A stretch of 64,000 bases of DNA from Samsonia erythrinae. GTDB lineage: Bacteria; Pseudomonadota; Gammaproteobacteria; Enterobacterales; Enterobacteriaceae. The notes under the pieces were generated by a model, which was not told the origin of the DNA, searched no databases, and was given only the letters and a program-made list of their open reading frames with translations. The number at the start of each line of letters is the position of its first letter. Positions within the stretch are counted from its first letter, which is position 1. Positions 1-8,138 of this stretch are shown piece after piece. Location: the NCBI RefSeq assembly GCF_004342665.1, contig NZ_SMBY01000003.1:124001-188000 (forward strand). Reading direction: 5' to 3'. Both the position numbers and the translations under genes were made by a program.

Positions 1-2028
1 GAAATTACCGCTCAACCCGCGAAGGATCGTCTGAATCCTGTCGTGTTCTATACCTCAGCCGCCTTGATCCTGACGTTCTCACTGATGACGATCTTGTTCA
101 ATAAGGCGGCAAATGCCTGGATAACCCGCGCGCTCAACTGGGTTTCCGCCACCTTTGGCTGGTACTACCTGCTGGCCGCCACGCTGTACATCGTCTTCGT
201 TATTTTCATCGCCTCATCACGTTTTGGCGCGATTAAGCTTGGGCCGGAGCAGTCAAAGCCTGAATTTAGCCTGATGAGCTGGGCGGCGATGCTGTTTGCC
301 GCGGGGATCGGTATCGACTTAATGTTCTTCTCCGTCGCGGAGCCCATCACGCAGTATATGATGCCACCGGAAGGCGACGGGCAAACGATGGAGGCTGCGC
401 GACAGGCCATGGTCTGGACGCTGTTCCACTACGGATTGACCGGCTGGTCCATGTACGCCTTAATGGGGATCGCGCTGGGTTACTTCAGCTACCGATATAA
501 TCTGCCGCTGACGATCCGTTCAGCCCTCTACCCGATCTTTGGCAAGCGCATCAACGGCCCGATTGGTCACAGCGTTGATATTGCGGCCGTGCTCGGTACT
601 ATCTTTGGTATCGCAACCACGCTCGGTATCGGCGTCGTCCAGCTTAACTACGGGCTGAAAGTCCTGTTCCAGCTTCCTGAGAATCTCACCGTTCAGGCCT
701 CGCTGATTTTACTTTCCGTCATCATGGCAACGGTATCCGTAACGTCCGGCGTAAACCGCGGCATTCGCTTTCTTTCAGAACTCAATGTCCTGCTTGCGCT
801 CGGTCTGATCCTGTTTCTGCTCTTCTGGGGGGATACTGAATTTCTGCTCAATGCGCTGGTGCTTAACGTCGGTGATTACATCAATCGCTTTACAGGCATG
901 ACGCTGAACAGCTTTGCATTCGATCGTCCCACGGAATGGATGAACAGTTGGACGCTGTTTTTCTGGGCATGGTGGGTGGCATGGGCGCCGTTTGTCGGGC
1001 TGTTTCTCGCACGTATCTCACGCGGCAGGACGATCAGACAGTTTGTCGTCGGCACGCTGATTATCCCGTTTGTCTTTACGCTGCTGTGGCTTTCTATTTT
1101 CGGCAACAGCGCGCTTTATCAAGTGATCCACGGTAATCTGGACTTTGCGAATGAAGTCATGCAGCACCCGGAGCGCGGTTTCTACAGTCTGCTGGCGCAG
1201 TATCCGGGCTTCAGTCTGAGCGCCTCTGTCGCGACCATTACCGGTTTGCTGTTTTATGTGACCTCTGCCGATTCCGGTTCACTGGTGCTGGGCAACTTTA
1301 CCTCACGTCTGAGCGACATCAATAATGATGCGCCAAACTGGTTACGCATTTTCTGGTCGGTGGCTATCGGCCTGCTGACGCTGGGCATGCTGATGACAAA
1401 CGGCGTATCCGCCCTGCAAAATACGACCGTCATCATGGGGCTGCCCTTCAGCTTTGTGATGTTCTTTATTATGGCCGGGCTGTATAAATCGCTGAGAGTC
1501 GAGGATTACCGCAAAGCCAGCTCGTTACAGACCTCGGCCCCCATGCCCGTTTCCGGCGACGGCCGTTTGAACTGGAAACAGCGTATCTCACGCGTGATGA
1601 ACTTCCCCGGCACCACGCATACGCAGAAGATGCTGGATGATGTTTGTAAACCGGCCATGGAAGACGTCGCACGCGAACTACGCCTGCGGGGAGCCAACGT
1701 CGACGTCAGCGAACTGCCGCCGGTTGAAGATGAACGGCTGAACCATCTAGAACTGCTGGTCGATTTAGGGGATGAACAGAATTTCCTTTACCAAATCTGG
1801 CCGCAACGTTACAGCGTTCCGGCGTTTACCTATCGCGCCCGCGCCGGTAAATCAGACTATTATCGGTTAGAAACTTTCCTGCTGGAAGGCAGTCAGGGTA
1901 ACGACCTGATGGACTACAGCAAAGAGCAAGTGATCAACGATATTCTGGATCAATATGAACGACACATGAACTTTCTCCATCTCAATAGAGAAGCTCCGGG
2001 GAATACGTTGACCTTCCCTGACGCATGA
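1..2028 (+). CDS. betT: High-affinity choline transporter BetT (5' end outside the window)
   Basis: BCCT-family secondary transporter in the inner membrane that imports choline, the precursor of the osmoprotectant glycine betaine. The frame is open from base 1, and codons 1-14 already match the BetT N-terminus (KDRLNPVV), so only a few codons are missing; the GTG at 43 is internal. The BCCT core shows the MSWAAMLFAAGIGIDLMFF segment near codons 92-110 and the Trp-rich FFWAWWVAW helix near codon 321. A hydrophilic C-terminal tail of over 100 residues follows the last membrane helix. This tail is typical of BetT and linked to osmotic control. The match to E. coli BetT runs to the last residues (FPDA). 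No betIBA genes are seen on this side. Confidence 0.95.
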   Translation, partial: EITAQPAKDRLNPVVFYTSAALILTFSLMTILFNKAANAWITRALNWVSATFGWYYLLAATLYIVFVIFIASSRFGAIKLGPEQSKPEFSLMSWAAMLFAAGIGIDLMFFSVAEPITQYMMPPEGDGQTMEAARQAMVWTLFHYGLTGWSMYALMGIALGYFSYRYNLPLTIRSALYPIFGKRINGPIGHSVDIAAVLGTIFGIATTLGIGVVQLNYGLKVLFQLPENLTVQASLILLSVIMATVSVTSGVNRGIRFLSELNVLLALGLILFLLFWGDTEFLLNALVLNVGDYINRFTGMTLNSFAFDRPTEWMNSWTLFFWAWWVAWAPFVGLFLARISRGRTIRQFVVGTLIIPFVFTLLWLSIFGNSALYQVIHGNLDFANEVMQHPERGFYSLLAQYPGFSLSASVATITGLLFYVTSADSGSLVLGNFTSRLSDINNDAPNWLRIFWSVAIGLLTLGMLMTNGVSALQNTTVIMGLPFSFVMFFIMAGLYKSLRVEDYRKASSLQTSAPMPVSGDGRLNWKQRISRVMNFPGTTHTQKMLDDVCKPAMEDVARELRLRGANVDVSELPPVEDERLNHLELLVDLGDEQNFLYQIWPQRYSVPAFTYRARAGKSDYYRLETFLLEGSQGNDLMDYSKEQVINDILDQYERHMNFLHLNREAPGNTLTFPDA

Positions 2029-2041
2029 TCACTCACTTAAT

Positions 2042-2066
2042 GGCGCTGTTAACAGCGCCATCTTTT
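2042..2066 (+). terminator. Intrinsic terminator after betT
   Basis: Perfect 9-bp inverted repeat (GGCGCTGTT/AACAGCGCC) followed by a short T-rich stretch, 13 nt after the betT stop codon. Confidence 0.8.
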
Positions 2067-2154
2067 AATGGACTACAACCGCATCACGAGACCTTCCGCC
2101 CCATCTACCGCTTCCCCGAACTATGGGCTATGCCGCATTCTTGGCTTCTGCAAT

Positions 2155-2182
2155 TTGCGCTTTATTTTTGAAACGGTATACT
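2155..2182 (+). promoter_or_regulatory. Sigma-70 promoter of the RpiB-like gene
   Basis: TTGCGC and TATACT hexamers are separated by 16 nt. The predicted transcription start, near 2189, lies about 58 nt before the ATG at 2247. Confidence 0.5.
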
Positions 2183-2192
2183 GCACTCATTA

Positions 2193-2212
2193 AATTGAAA
2201 TACGGTTTTAAA
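2193..2212 (+). promoter_or_regulatory. Possible KdgR operator
   Basis: TGAAA-N5-TTTTA inside an A/T-flanked imperfect palindrome. It resembles the KdgR operator of pectinolytic enterobacteria (TGAAA-N5-TTTCA). It lies over the predicted transcription start, a position suited to repression. One arm has a mismatch, so the call is tentative. Confidence 0.35.
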
Positions 2213-2246
2213 AAATGTATTTGTCCGTCACAAAAAAGGAACGAAC

Positions 2247-2885
2247 ATGAAAATTGCATTGATTAACGAGAACAGCCAGGCAGCCAAAAACGCCATCATC
2301 GCCGAGTCTCTGACCAAAGCCGTTACGCCGCTGGGCCACACTGTACACAACTACGGTCAATATGCCGTTGAAGACGCTGCACAGTTGACCTACATCCAGA
2401 ACGGTATTCTGGCGGCTATCCTGCTGAACTCTGGCGCCGCGGATTTCGTCGTCACCGGCTGTGGTACGGGTCAGGGAGCCATGCTGGCTTGTAACTCTTT
2501 CCCTGGCGTCATCTGTGGTCTGGTTGTTGACCCCTCCGACGCTTACCTGTTCTCGCAGATCAACAACGGTAACGCGGTTTCCGTTCCCTACGCGAAAGGC
2601 TTCGGTTGGGGAGCAGAGCTGAATCTGGAAAACCTGTTCACCCAGCTGTTCAAGGAAGAAGGCGGCAGAGGCTATCCGAGCGATCGTGTTGCACCTCAGC
2701 AGCGCAATAAAAAAATCCTGGATGCAGTAAAAAAAGTCACCTATAACGATCTGATCACTATCCTGAAGGGTCTCGATCAGGATCTTGTGAAAGGCGCCAT
2801 TGCCGGCCCCAAATTCCAGGAATATTTCTTCGCGAACAGCAAAGACGAAGCATTGACCAGCTACATCAAAACGCTGCTGGCTTAA
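2247..2885 (+). CDS. RpiB/LacA/LacB-family sugar-phosphate isomerase
   Basis: Predicted cytosolic aldose-ketose sugar-phosphate isomerase of 212 residues. The N-terminus (MKIALINENSQ) and the glycine-rich segment VVTGCGTGQGAMLACN (68-83, with Cys72 in the family's active-site loop) match the RpiB/LacAB fold. It is longer than canonical RpiB (about 150 residues), because a C-terminal extension after residue 140 probably makes a distinct subgroup. The ATG follows AAGGAAC at suitable spacing. It has its own promoter and terminator, so it appears monocistronic. The substrate is not shown by the sequence; a KdgR-like site upstream hints at uronate or pectin metabolism. A 231-codon antisense frame over the same bases is a shadow. 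Confidence 0.85.
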   Translation: MKIALINENSQAAKNAIIAESLTKAVTPLGHTVHNYGQYAVEDAAQLTYIQNGILAAILLNSGAADFVVTGCGTGQGAMLACNSFPGVICGLVVDPSDAYLFSQINNGNAVSVPYAKGFGWGAELNLENLFTQLFKEEGGRGYPSDRVAPQQRNKKILDAVKKVTYNDLITILKGLDQDLVKGAIAGPKFQEYFFANSKDEALTSYIKTLLA

Positions 2886-2901
2886 TCCTCCGGACGTTAA
2901 C

Positions 2902-2936
2902 AAAAACCACGGGTCGCGATGGCCAGTGGTTTTTTT
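2902..2936 (+). terminator. Intrinsic terminator after the RpiB-like gene
   Basis: 9-bp stem AAAAACCAC/GTGGTTTTT with further T residues, 16 nt after the stop codon. Confidence 0.85.
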
Positions 2937-3043
2937 ATGCCTGCGCGATGCCCATTTGCATGTACATTCACGTACTGCTGCGGTGCAAATTCTCCGTTAA
3001 CGTTCAATGCTTAGCCAGACGCACCGATAGCGCTAAATACTGC

Positions 3044-3072
3044 TTGACCAGAGCTTAGCGACTCCCTATAGT
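3044..3072 (+). promoter_or_regulatory. tRNA-Ser promoter
   Basis: TTGACC-N17-TATAGT followed by a GC-rich discriminator (GCGCCCC). This is the usual form of a strong, stringently controlled stable-RNA promoter. The tRNA begins about 32 nt after the -10 box. Confidence 0.75.
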
Positions 3073-3103
3073 AGCGCCCCGTTGCCCCTTGTTGGCGACC
3101 CCC

Positions 3104-3193
3104 GGTGAGGTGTCCGAGAGGCTGAAGGAGCACGCCTGGAAAGTGTGTATACGTGAAAACGTATCAAGGGTTCGAATCCCTTCCTCACCGCCA
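3104..3193 (+). tRNA. tRNA-Ser (anticodon GGA)
   Basis: A 90-nt class II tRNA. The acceptor arm GGTGAGG pairs with CCTCACC before the G discriminator, and CCA is encoded. The anticodon loop CTGGAAA gives anticodon GGA, reading UCC/UCU. A long variable arm (TATACGTGAAAACGTATC) and the T-loop GGGTTCGAATCCC are present. A small accessory block follows it. Confidence 0.97.
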
Positions 3194-3251
3194 TATTTTG
3201 TACAAAATCAAAAACTCAAACCTTGATTTTGTTATGCATAAAATCATACGT

Positions 3252-3277
3252 AAAAAGTCCGCTTCGGCGGACTTTTT
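3252..3277 (+). terminator. Intrinsic terminator after tRNA-Ser
   Basis: 11-bp stem AAAAAGTCCGC/GCGGACTTTTT with a TTCG tetraloop. The 3280-3492 stretch beyond it holds nothing I can recognise. Confidence 0.85.
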
Positions 3278-3492
3278 GTTTATGAAATCCGGCCTCTCTC
3301 ATTCGTTAGTTCTCCCCCACCTCCCTTGTAGACCCCAGCATAGCCTTTAGAAAGACATTGCTCCCTATGTAATCCCCTAAATTGTTTTTACCTCATGAAC
3401 AGGAATGGAGATTATTCATTCTTCCTGACGCCGAATAATCAAGATAAGACTTCATTGTTATCTGAATGTATGAGAAAAAATGATTTTTTACG

Positions 3493-4242
3493 TTACTGTG
3501 CTAAATAACCACCATCGATAGGGTATACGCTACCAGTACAGAATCCTGCCAGATCTGACAATAAGAAAGAAATAAAATTAGCGACCTCAAGTCTTGTAGC
3601 AAAACGCTTCATCGGATGACTATTACCAAACGCCTCAAGCACGTTAGCAGGAGCTTCCCTCATTCTGGGGGTATCAACATATCCTGGAGCAATAGCATTT
3701 ACCCGTATTCCTTTATCAGCGAATTCAAGTGCAGCTGATTTCGTCAGTCCTATTATGCCATGTTTGGCAACAGTGTATGGGGCTAACCCCGCGATACCCA
3801 CTAAACCATTAACAGCAGAAAGATTAACTATTGACCCACCGCCACTTTTTAACATTGCAGGGATCTCATATTTTAAACAATAAAACACACTGCTTAGACT
3901 GGTATTGATAACTCTGTTCCAATCATCAATACTCTGATCCGGTATATTTTTATTATGTGCACCTGTTATCCCGGCATTATTCACAGCTAAATGCAACGCA
4001 CCAAATTTTCTCATTACACTATCAACCATCCGTTCTACGGATACTGGATCTGAAACATCGCATTCTATACCTAACGTAATTTTTCCTGCGGGGTCTAACT
4101 CGTAAGCTTTTCTTTCTGAATGTTCTTTATCTCTTGATGCGATAACAACATAAGCACCATTCTCATGTAAAATATCAGCTATAGTTTCACCAATACCATT
4201 GGTACTACCCGTTACAATTGCTACTTTTTTTTCAAAATTCAT
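3493..4242 (-). CDS. SDR-family NAD(P)-dependent oxidoreductase
   Basis: Classical short-chain dehydrogenase/reductase of 249 residues, cytosolic. Visible motifs are the cofactor loop TGSTNGIG (11-18), NNAG (88-91), catalytic Ser142, Tyr156-x3-Lys160, and the C-terminal IDGGY typical of FabG-like SDRs. The substrate cannot be told from the sequence. It lies 37 bp downstream of a MarR-type regulator gene on the same strand, so the two probably form an operon in which the regulator controls the enzyme. The block lies beside a tRNA gene and is more AT-rich than the genes around it, consistent with acquired DNA. Confidence 0.85.
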   Translation of the reverse strand: MNFEKKVAIVTGSTNGIGETIADILHENGAYVVIASRDKEHSERKAYELDPAGKITLGIECDVSDPVSVERMVDSVMRKFGALHLAVNNAGITGAHNKNIPDQSIDDWNRVINTSLSSVFYCLKYEIPAMLKSGGGSIVNLSAVNGLVGIAGLAPYTVAKHGIIGLTKSAALEFADKGIRVNAIAPGYVDTPRMREAPANVLEAFGNSHPMKRFATRLEVANFISFLLSDLAGFCTGSVYPIDGGYLAQ

Positions 4243-4279
4243 TATTCGTCCCGCCTGTATAAAGCGCTGTTAATAAGCA

Positions 4280-4744
4280 TCACAGTTTTTTTTCCTTCCC
4301 TTCCTCGACAAAAAGAGTACTGCTGAGAGCAAGCGCATGACTAACTTTATTACATAATTCGGTATAAATCGCTTGCTCTCCAGGTGTCAGCACTTCCATT
4401 GCTAACGTCGCCATATCATGATGGCAGGTAGCGGCACGAGAGAGAAAATCCCTTCCCGATGCCGAAATAGCCGTTCTCTGTTCCCGACGATCTATAGCGT
4501 CCTGATCTTGCGTAACAAAACCCAAATCTTTCAGCACCCTTAGCGATTTTGACATGCTTGCTCGGGTTATACCCAAACTCTTGCTCAGACCTGAAGGGGT
4601 TGATGGACCATTTAAACGCAATACTTCAAGGATATCGTACTGACTCCATGATACCTTCTCCGGCGTGTAGTAAGCCCTGCGAGCGACCATAACGCACTGT
4701 AATCTGGATAGAGCAGTTTCTAATGTATCAATAGCCTCAGACAT
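4280..4744 (-). CDS. MarR-family transcriptional regulator
   Basis: Winged-helix DNA-binding protein of about 154 residues. It shows the MarR pattern: a recognition-helix segment (GLSKSLGITRASMSKSLRVLKDLGFV) followed by a wing with DRREQRTAISASG. I chose the ATG at 4744 because GAGGGAAG lies 6 nt upstream; a TTG start at 4783 would add 13 residues and has no good ribosome-binding site. The SDR gene follows 37 bp downstream, so control of that enzyme, and of itself, is likely. The ligand is unknown. Confidence 0.8.
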   Translation of the reverse strand: MSEAIDTLETALSRLQCVMVARRAYYTPEKVSWSQYDILEVLRLNGPSTPSGLSKSLGITRASMSKSLRVLKDLGFVTQDQDAIDRREQRTAISASGRDFLSRAATCHHDMATLAMEVLTPGEQAIYTELCNKVSHALALSSTLFVEEGKEKKL

Positions 4745-4950
4745 ATTGATAACTTCCCTCGCAAAAGAATGGTGTACCGACAATACATAATTGCCAAAAA
4801 GAAATCAAATCACCAAGAGAAAGGCGTTTTTATCTGAATATATGCTCACATAGGAAACCATTATGTAAATCATTCATAGGCTATTGAAATAACAACATTT
4901 TGATTTAACTAATAAAATAAGAGGCGATACGTTAAACCTCGTCAGGATAG

Positions 4951-5333
4951 GATTTTCAAACGTTTAACCTTACTGGTAGTCGAATACATGAGAGAGATAT
5001 TCTCTGGGCCAAGAAGCCGGTTGCCTCCGTTGTTGATCACGATAAGCGCGTTGCTAAAAATTATGCGTTTCATGAGGATCAAGATATCTATGTGCCACAC
5101 ACTGAGTATGACAAATGCACACAATTTAACAGCGATGATTACAAGCCTACCAAGGAAGAGATCACCCGTTTTCCAAGTCGTCCGGGTAATCCAGCACAGC
5201 CTGATAGCGATCTTGACTACATACCAACACTCGCGGCAGACAGGAAAATCCAGTGCCTAAATTGAAGTTCCTAGGTTATTATCATAGCTGAACAACTCTC
5301 GATTGGAATAAAGTGCTGAAGCATGGTGTTTAG
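4951..5333 (+). pseudogene. Decayed coding remnant, family not recognised
   Basis: A frame open from 4951 to 5262 has no start codon at its beginning but reads like real protein (for example VVDHDKRVAKNYAFHEDQD and SRPGNPAQPDSDLDYIPTL). It ends at TGA 5263-5265. From about 5256 a shifted frame continues with PKLKFLGYYHS, an in-frame TGA, then TLDWNKVLKHGV and a stop at 5331-5333. This looks like the 3' end of a gene that lost its 5' part and then gained a frameshift and a nonsense change. I cannot name the family. The rest of the 4745-5373 gap shows only AT-rich DNA. Confidence 0.45.
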
Positions 5334-5373
5334 TCTGTATATCGATATCAATCACGATGATAACTGAGGTTTT

Positions 5374-5976
5374 ATGTCCCATCCTGTATCAGCGACGATT
5401 ATTGATTTTTATCATAAACATGCCTATGAATGGGATGAGATAAGGCAGCGACGTTTTCTCGAAAAAACCTGGATAGATCGATTCTTATCAGACATCCCAC
5501 CGAATAGCGATATAGTTGATATAGGCTGCGGTTCTGGTACTCCACTGGGTGGATATATAATCAATCAAGGTTACAATCTCACAGGGATTGATTCATCTTC
5601 GCCATTAATTGAACTCTGCGTAAAACGCCATCCTTTTTCCAAGTGGATTATTGGCGATATGCGCACGTTATCATTGAATAAAACCTTTAATAGAATCCTG
5701 GTTTGGGATAGTTTCTTTCATCTTACTCAAGATGACCAAAGAAAAATGTTTCCTATCTTTAAGGCACATTCTCGCAAGGGTGCAATGCTAATGTTCACGA
5801 GCGGAACCTATGACGGTGAGGTAATTGGAAGACTTTTTGGTGATGATCTATACCATGCCAGTTTATCACCTGAAGAATATCGCAACCAATTAGACAGCAA
5901 TGGCTTTGATATTATTGATTACATAGAAAACGACCTCTGTTGTGACAGAACGATTTGGTTAGCAAAATATCGTTAA
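5374..5976 (+). CDS. Class I SAM-dependent methyltransferase
   Basis: A 200-residue soluble protein with a Rossmann-type methyltransferase core: motif I VDIGCGSGTP (48-57), the acidic residue ending strand 2 (GID, 71-73), GDM (94-96), and ILVWDSFFHLT as the motif IV region. The N-terminal YHKHAYEWDEIR segment is typical of small-molecule class I enzymes. The ATG is preceded by GAGG at 5366-5369. It is a single gene with its own terminator. The substrate is unknown. It belongs to the AT-rich accessory block after tRNA-Ser. Confidence 0.8.
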   Translation: MSHPVSATIIDFYHKHAYEWDEIRQRRFLEKTWIDRFLSDIPPNSDIVDIGCGSGTPLGGYIINQGYNLTGIDSSSPLIELCVKRHPFSKWIIGDMRTLSLNKTFNRILVWDSFFHLTQDDQRKMFPIFKAHSRKGAMLMFTSGTYDGEVIGRLFGDDLYHASLSPEEYRNQLDSNGFDIIDYIENDLCCDRTIWLAKYR

Positions 5977-6020
5977 ATTTTTAATGCGCCCATCCATCGA
6001 GATGGATACACCGAGAAGAA

Positions 6021-6053
6021 AACGCCCTTAACTTACGTTAAGGGCGTTTTTTT
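6021..6053 (+). terminator. Intrinsic terminator after the methyltransferase gene
   Basis: 12-bp stem AACGCCCTTAAC/GTTAAGGGCGTT followed by a run of T. Confidence 0.9.
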
Positions 6054-6102
6054 ATCACAATATCGGTGGCATAGAAATATTCACTTCCATACCGCACAAG
6101 CC

Positions 6103-6891
6103 TCAATCATAGGCATGAAGCGTGCGCTGACACAGCGCCGAACGCACACAATCCTCTTTACCGAAAGAGACGACGCCAATCATATCGTCCTCAACAAAGC
6201 GCTCCAACGCATCTTGCAGACCGGATCTAACCCCGGTCGGCAAATCACATTGCGTCACATCGCCATTAACAATAACGGTGACATTCTCGCCTAAACGCGT
6301 CAGGAACATTTTCATTTGGTTTACGGTTACGTTTTGCGCCTCATCCAGAATCACAACGGCATTTTCAAACGTCCGCCCGCGCATATAAGCGAAAGGCGCA
6401 ATTTCAACTTTGCCTATTTCCGGTCTCAGGCAGTACTGCATAAAAGACGCCCCCAACCGTCTTAACAAAACGTCATAGACCGGGCGGAAATAAGGCGCAA
6501 ACTTCTCCGCGATATCACCGGGTAGAAAGCCAAGATCCTCATCAGCCTGTAATACCGGCCGTGTCACAATAATACGCTCAACCTCTTTTTGAATGAGTGC
6601 CTCCGCCGCTTTCGCCGCGCTCAGGAACGTCTTGCCACAGCCCGCTTCGCCAGTGGCAAAAATCAACTGTTTGTTTTCTATCTCAGACAAGTAATGTTGC
6701 TGGGCGGTAGTACGAGCCTCAATCACGGAACGATCGCGATGCTCTCGCGCCATTCCTATCGCTTCAATCCCACCCATCTGTACCAGAGAAGTGACCGATT
6801 CTTCCTCGCGTTGACGATGACTACGCGACTCACGACGAATAACGCGTTTCGCTTCACGACGAGCTTTGATCACTGCTTTTTGTCTTCCCAT
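6103..6891 (-). CDS. phoH: PhoH, P-loop ATPase
   Basis: Cytosolic ATP-binding protein of the PhoH family, 262 residues, near-identical over long stretches to the core of E. coli PhoH. The Walker A motif is GEAGCGKT (81-88) and Walker B is VVILDEAQN (179-187). RPVLQADEDLGFLPGD (111-126) is a family hallmark. The N-terminus is strongly basic. The ATG has AAGGTG upstream at good spacing. E. coli phoH belongs to the phosphate regulon; I found no convincing Pho box here. The molecular role is incompletely known, with proposed links to RNA metabolism. Confidence 0.93.
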   Translation of the reverse strand: MGRQKAVIKARREAKRVIRRESRSHRQREEESVTSLVQMGGIEAIGMAREHRDRSVIEARTTAQQHYLSEIENKQLIFATGEAGCGKTFLSAAKAAEALIQKEVERIIVTRPVLQADEDLGFLPGDIAEKFAPYFRPVYDVLLRRLGASFMQYCLRPEIGKVEIAPFAYMRGRTFENAVVILDEAQNVTVNQMKMFLTRLGENVTVIVNGDVTQCDLPTGVRSGLQDALERFVEDDMIGVVSFGKEDCVRSALCQRTLHAYD

Positions 6892-7421
6892 AGTGGCACC
6901 TTACAGTTTGTTTCACTTACCGCACTGCCTTACAGCGCGTGACGTTTAACTCACTAACGAGGTCTGGCTTCCTTATTAAGCCGATAATGGACAAAGAACG
7001 GATATGATTACCCCACAACCCGAAAGAAAAATAGGCGGGATACTCGTAGACAAGAAAGGAAAATAAATGAGGAGTTGGCGTAAAAAAAGAATCGTGTAGC
7101 ACTGAAATCAAGGGGGAAAAGAAGCGCTCGCGTCGGCAAGTCAGTGGGCTAGCATGTTGATATCGACTACAAAGTCCGGCAAAGGACATTACCATTCGCG
7201 TTCCTCACAGTAACAGTGACTACGCCACCGAATAATGCTTGATCGCATAACAAAATCGCGACTTACTACGGCATAAAGCTAGTATCGAATGATTTCAATA
7301 GTATGACAGTGCCGTAATTTACCCCGATAACGCAAGCATTTCTTACACTGTCATGACATTTATCTATAGTCGGTATCCTGGAATTTCACAACGCAGAGGC
7401 ATAAAAAATACATAGCACGCG
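6892..7421 (-). other. Non-coding stretch between phoH and fliZ
   Basis: 530 bases without a convincing gene; the 92-codon minus frame at 6917-7195 has no recognisable features. CTGTAAGG occurs twice just upstream of the phoH start. A 9-bp inverted repeat (ATGACAGTG at 7303-7311, CACTGTCAT at 7346-7354, 34-nt spacer) lies past the fliZ stop and may end that transcript, though it has no T run. Confidence 0.4.
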
Positions 7422-7955
7422 TTAGAAATGTCGCTGCCAGTCCAGATATTGATCGTATTTACGTAACGCGCTGCGGTAGATATTTTGTTCGATATCAGGA
7501 AAATGATCGCATAACTGCTGCTGAACACCATTGCGATGCCCGGAGAATTTTTCTGCCGGATAATTATTCGCGACCAGCAGCTCATCCAACCGCCGAAGGC
7601 GAATAACGTATTCTCGCATCGTGCTATGGCGCACTTCGGTTTGTTCAATCAGGTATTGTGTGAAAGCCTTTATATCGAAATAGCTAGCCTGGGTATTACA
7701 TAATATTTCGCTACAAAAACGGCAAAGTGGGACGAGTTCTTGTTGCAAACCAGACCAAATTTCGTCATCAATAAGCCTGTCGATTCTGCCAATCGACTTT
7801 TTATTGATTAGCTGATTACGAAACACCAGTGAAACGCGGTCCAGCTCTTTATTGCAATGAGAACAGTTGGTTTGTCTATGTTTGAAATCTTTCAGATAAC
7901 GGCTTAATAGCTGTTTCTTCCGGGTTGATAGATGCATGAATCCATTCCATGACAT
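7422..7955 (-). CDS. fliZ: Flagellar regulator FliZ
   Basis: Cytosolic DNA-binding regulator of 177 residues that favours motility and represses sigma-S-dependent genes in E. coli and Salmonella. The hallmark LSRYLKDFKH (17-26) and the central TMREYVIRLRRLD, resembling a phage-integrase core-binding fold, are visible. The ATG at 7955 has AAGG 6 nt upstream; a start at 7937 would match the E. coli length but has poor spacing. It follows fliA at a 183-bp gap, as in other enterobacteria, so co-transcription is expected. The usual downstream fliY is absent; phoH comes next. Confidence 0.93.
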   Translation of the reverse strand: MSWNGFMHLSTRKKQLLSRYLKDFKHRQTNCSHCNKELDRVSLVFRNQLINKKSIGRIDRLIDDEIWSGLQQELVPLCRFCSEILCNTQASYFDIKAFTQYLIEQTEVRHSTMREYVIRLRRLDELLVANNYPAEKFSGHRNGVQQQLCDHFPDIEQNIYRSALRKYDQYLDWQRHF

Positions 7956-7977
7956 ATATAGCCTTAATGAGAAGCGC

Positions 7978-8012
7978 TAGCGCCATACATTAGGGTAAAA
8001 ATACCCGCGCTA
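7978..8012. other. Nested hairpin between fliA and fliZ
   Basis: TAGCGC and GCGCTA enclose GGGTA-AAAA-TACCC. There is no adjacent T run in either direction, so processing or attenuation is more likely than strong termination. Confidence 0.4.
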
Positions 8013-8138
8013 TAGAAACAGGAAACACGAATGATTGGCATCGTAATGCCATGCGCTTACCCGCATTCAAACACGTTGTAATCCTGCCACTTCAATCACT
8101 GAAGGTCTATGTGATAACAGTATTCCTACGCCGTGTAA

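Noticed and set aside
28-60. GTG at 43 as the start of betT
   Set aside because: The preceding codons are in frame and match the BetT N-terminus, so the gene begins before the window.
2208-2903. 231-codon antisense frame covering the whole RpiB-like gene
   Set aside because: It mirrors the real gene's codon structure, and the sense strand has a ribosome-binding site, promoter, terminator and family match.
4293-4304. Nine-base match to the 3' end of tRNA-Ser as a possible attachment site
   Set aside because: It lies inside the marR coding sequence, is short, and lacks the CCA-proximal bases expected of a duplicated tRNA end.
6917-7195. 92-codon minus frame upstream of phoH
   Set aside because: No motif, its 3' end runs to just upstream of the phoH start, and composition is not protein-like.
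7299-7361. CTGTCAT-like half-sites suggesting a Pho box for phoH
   Set aside because: The half-sites are inverted and about 40 bp apart instead of 11-bp direct repeats, and they lie over 400 bp from phoH.
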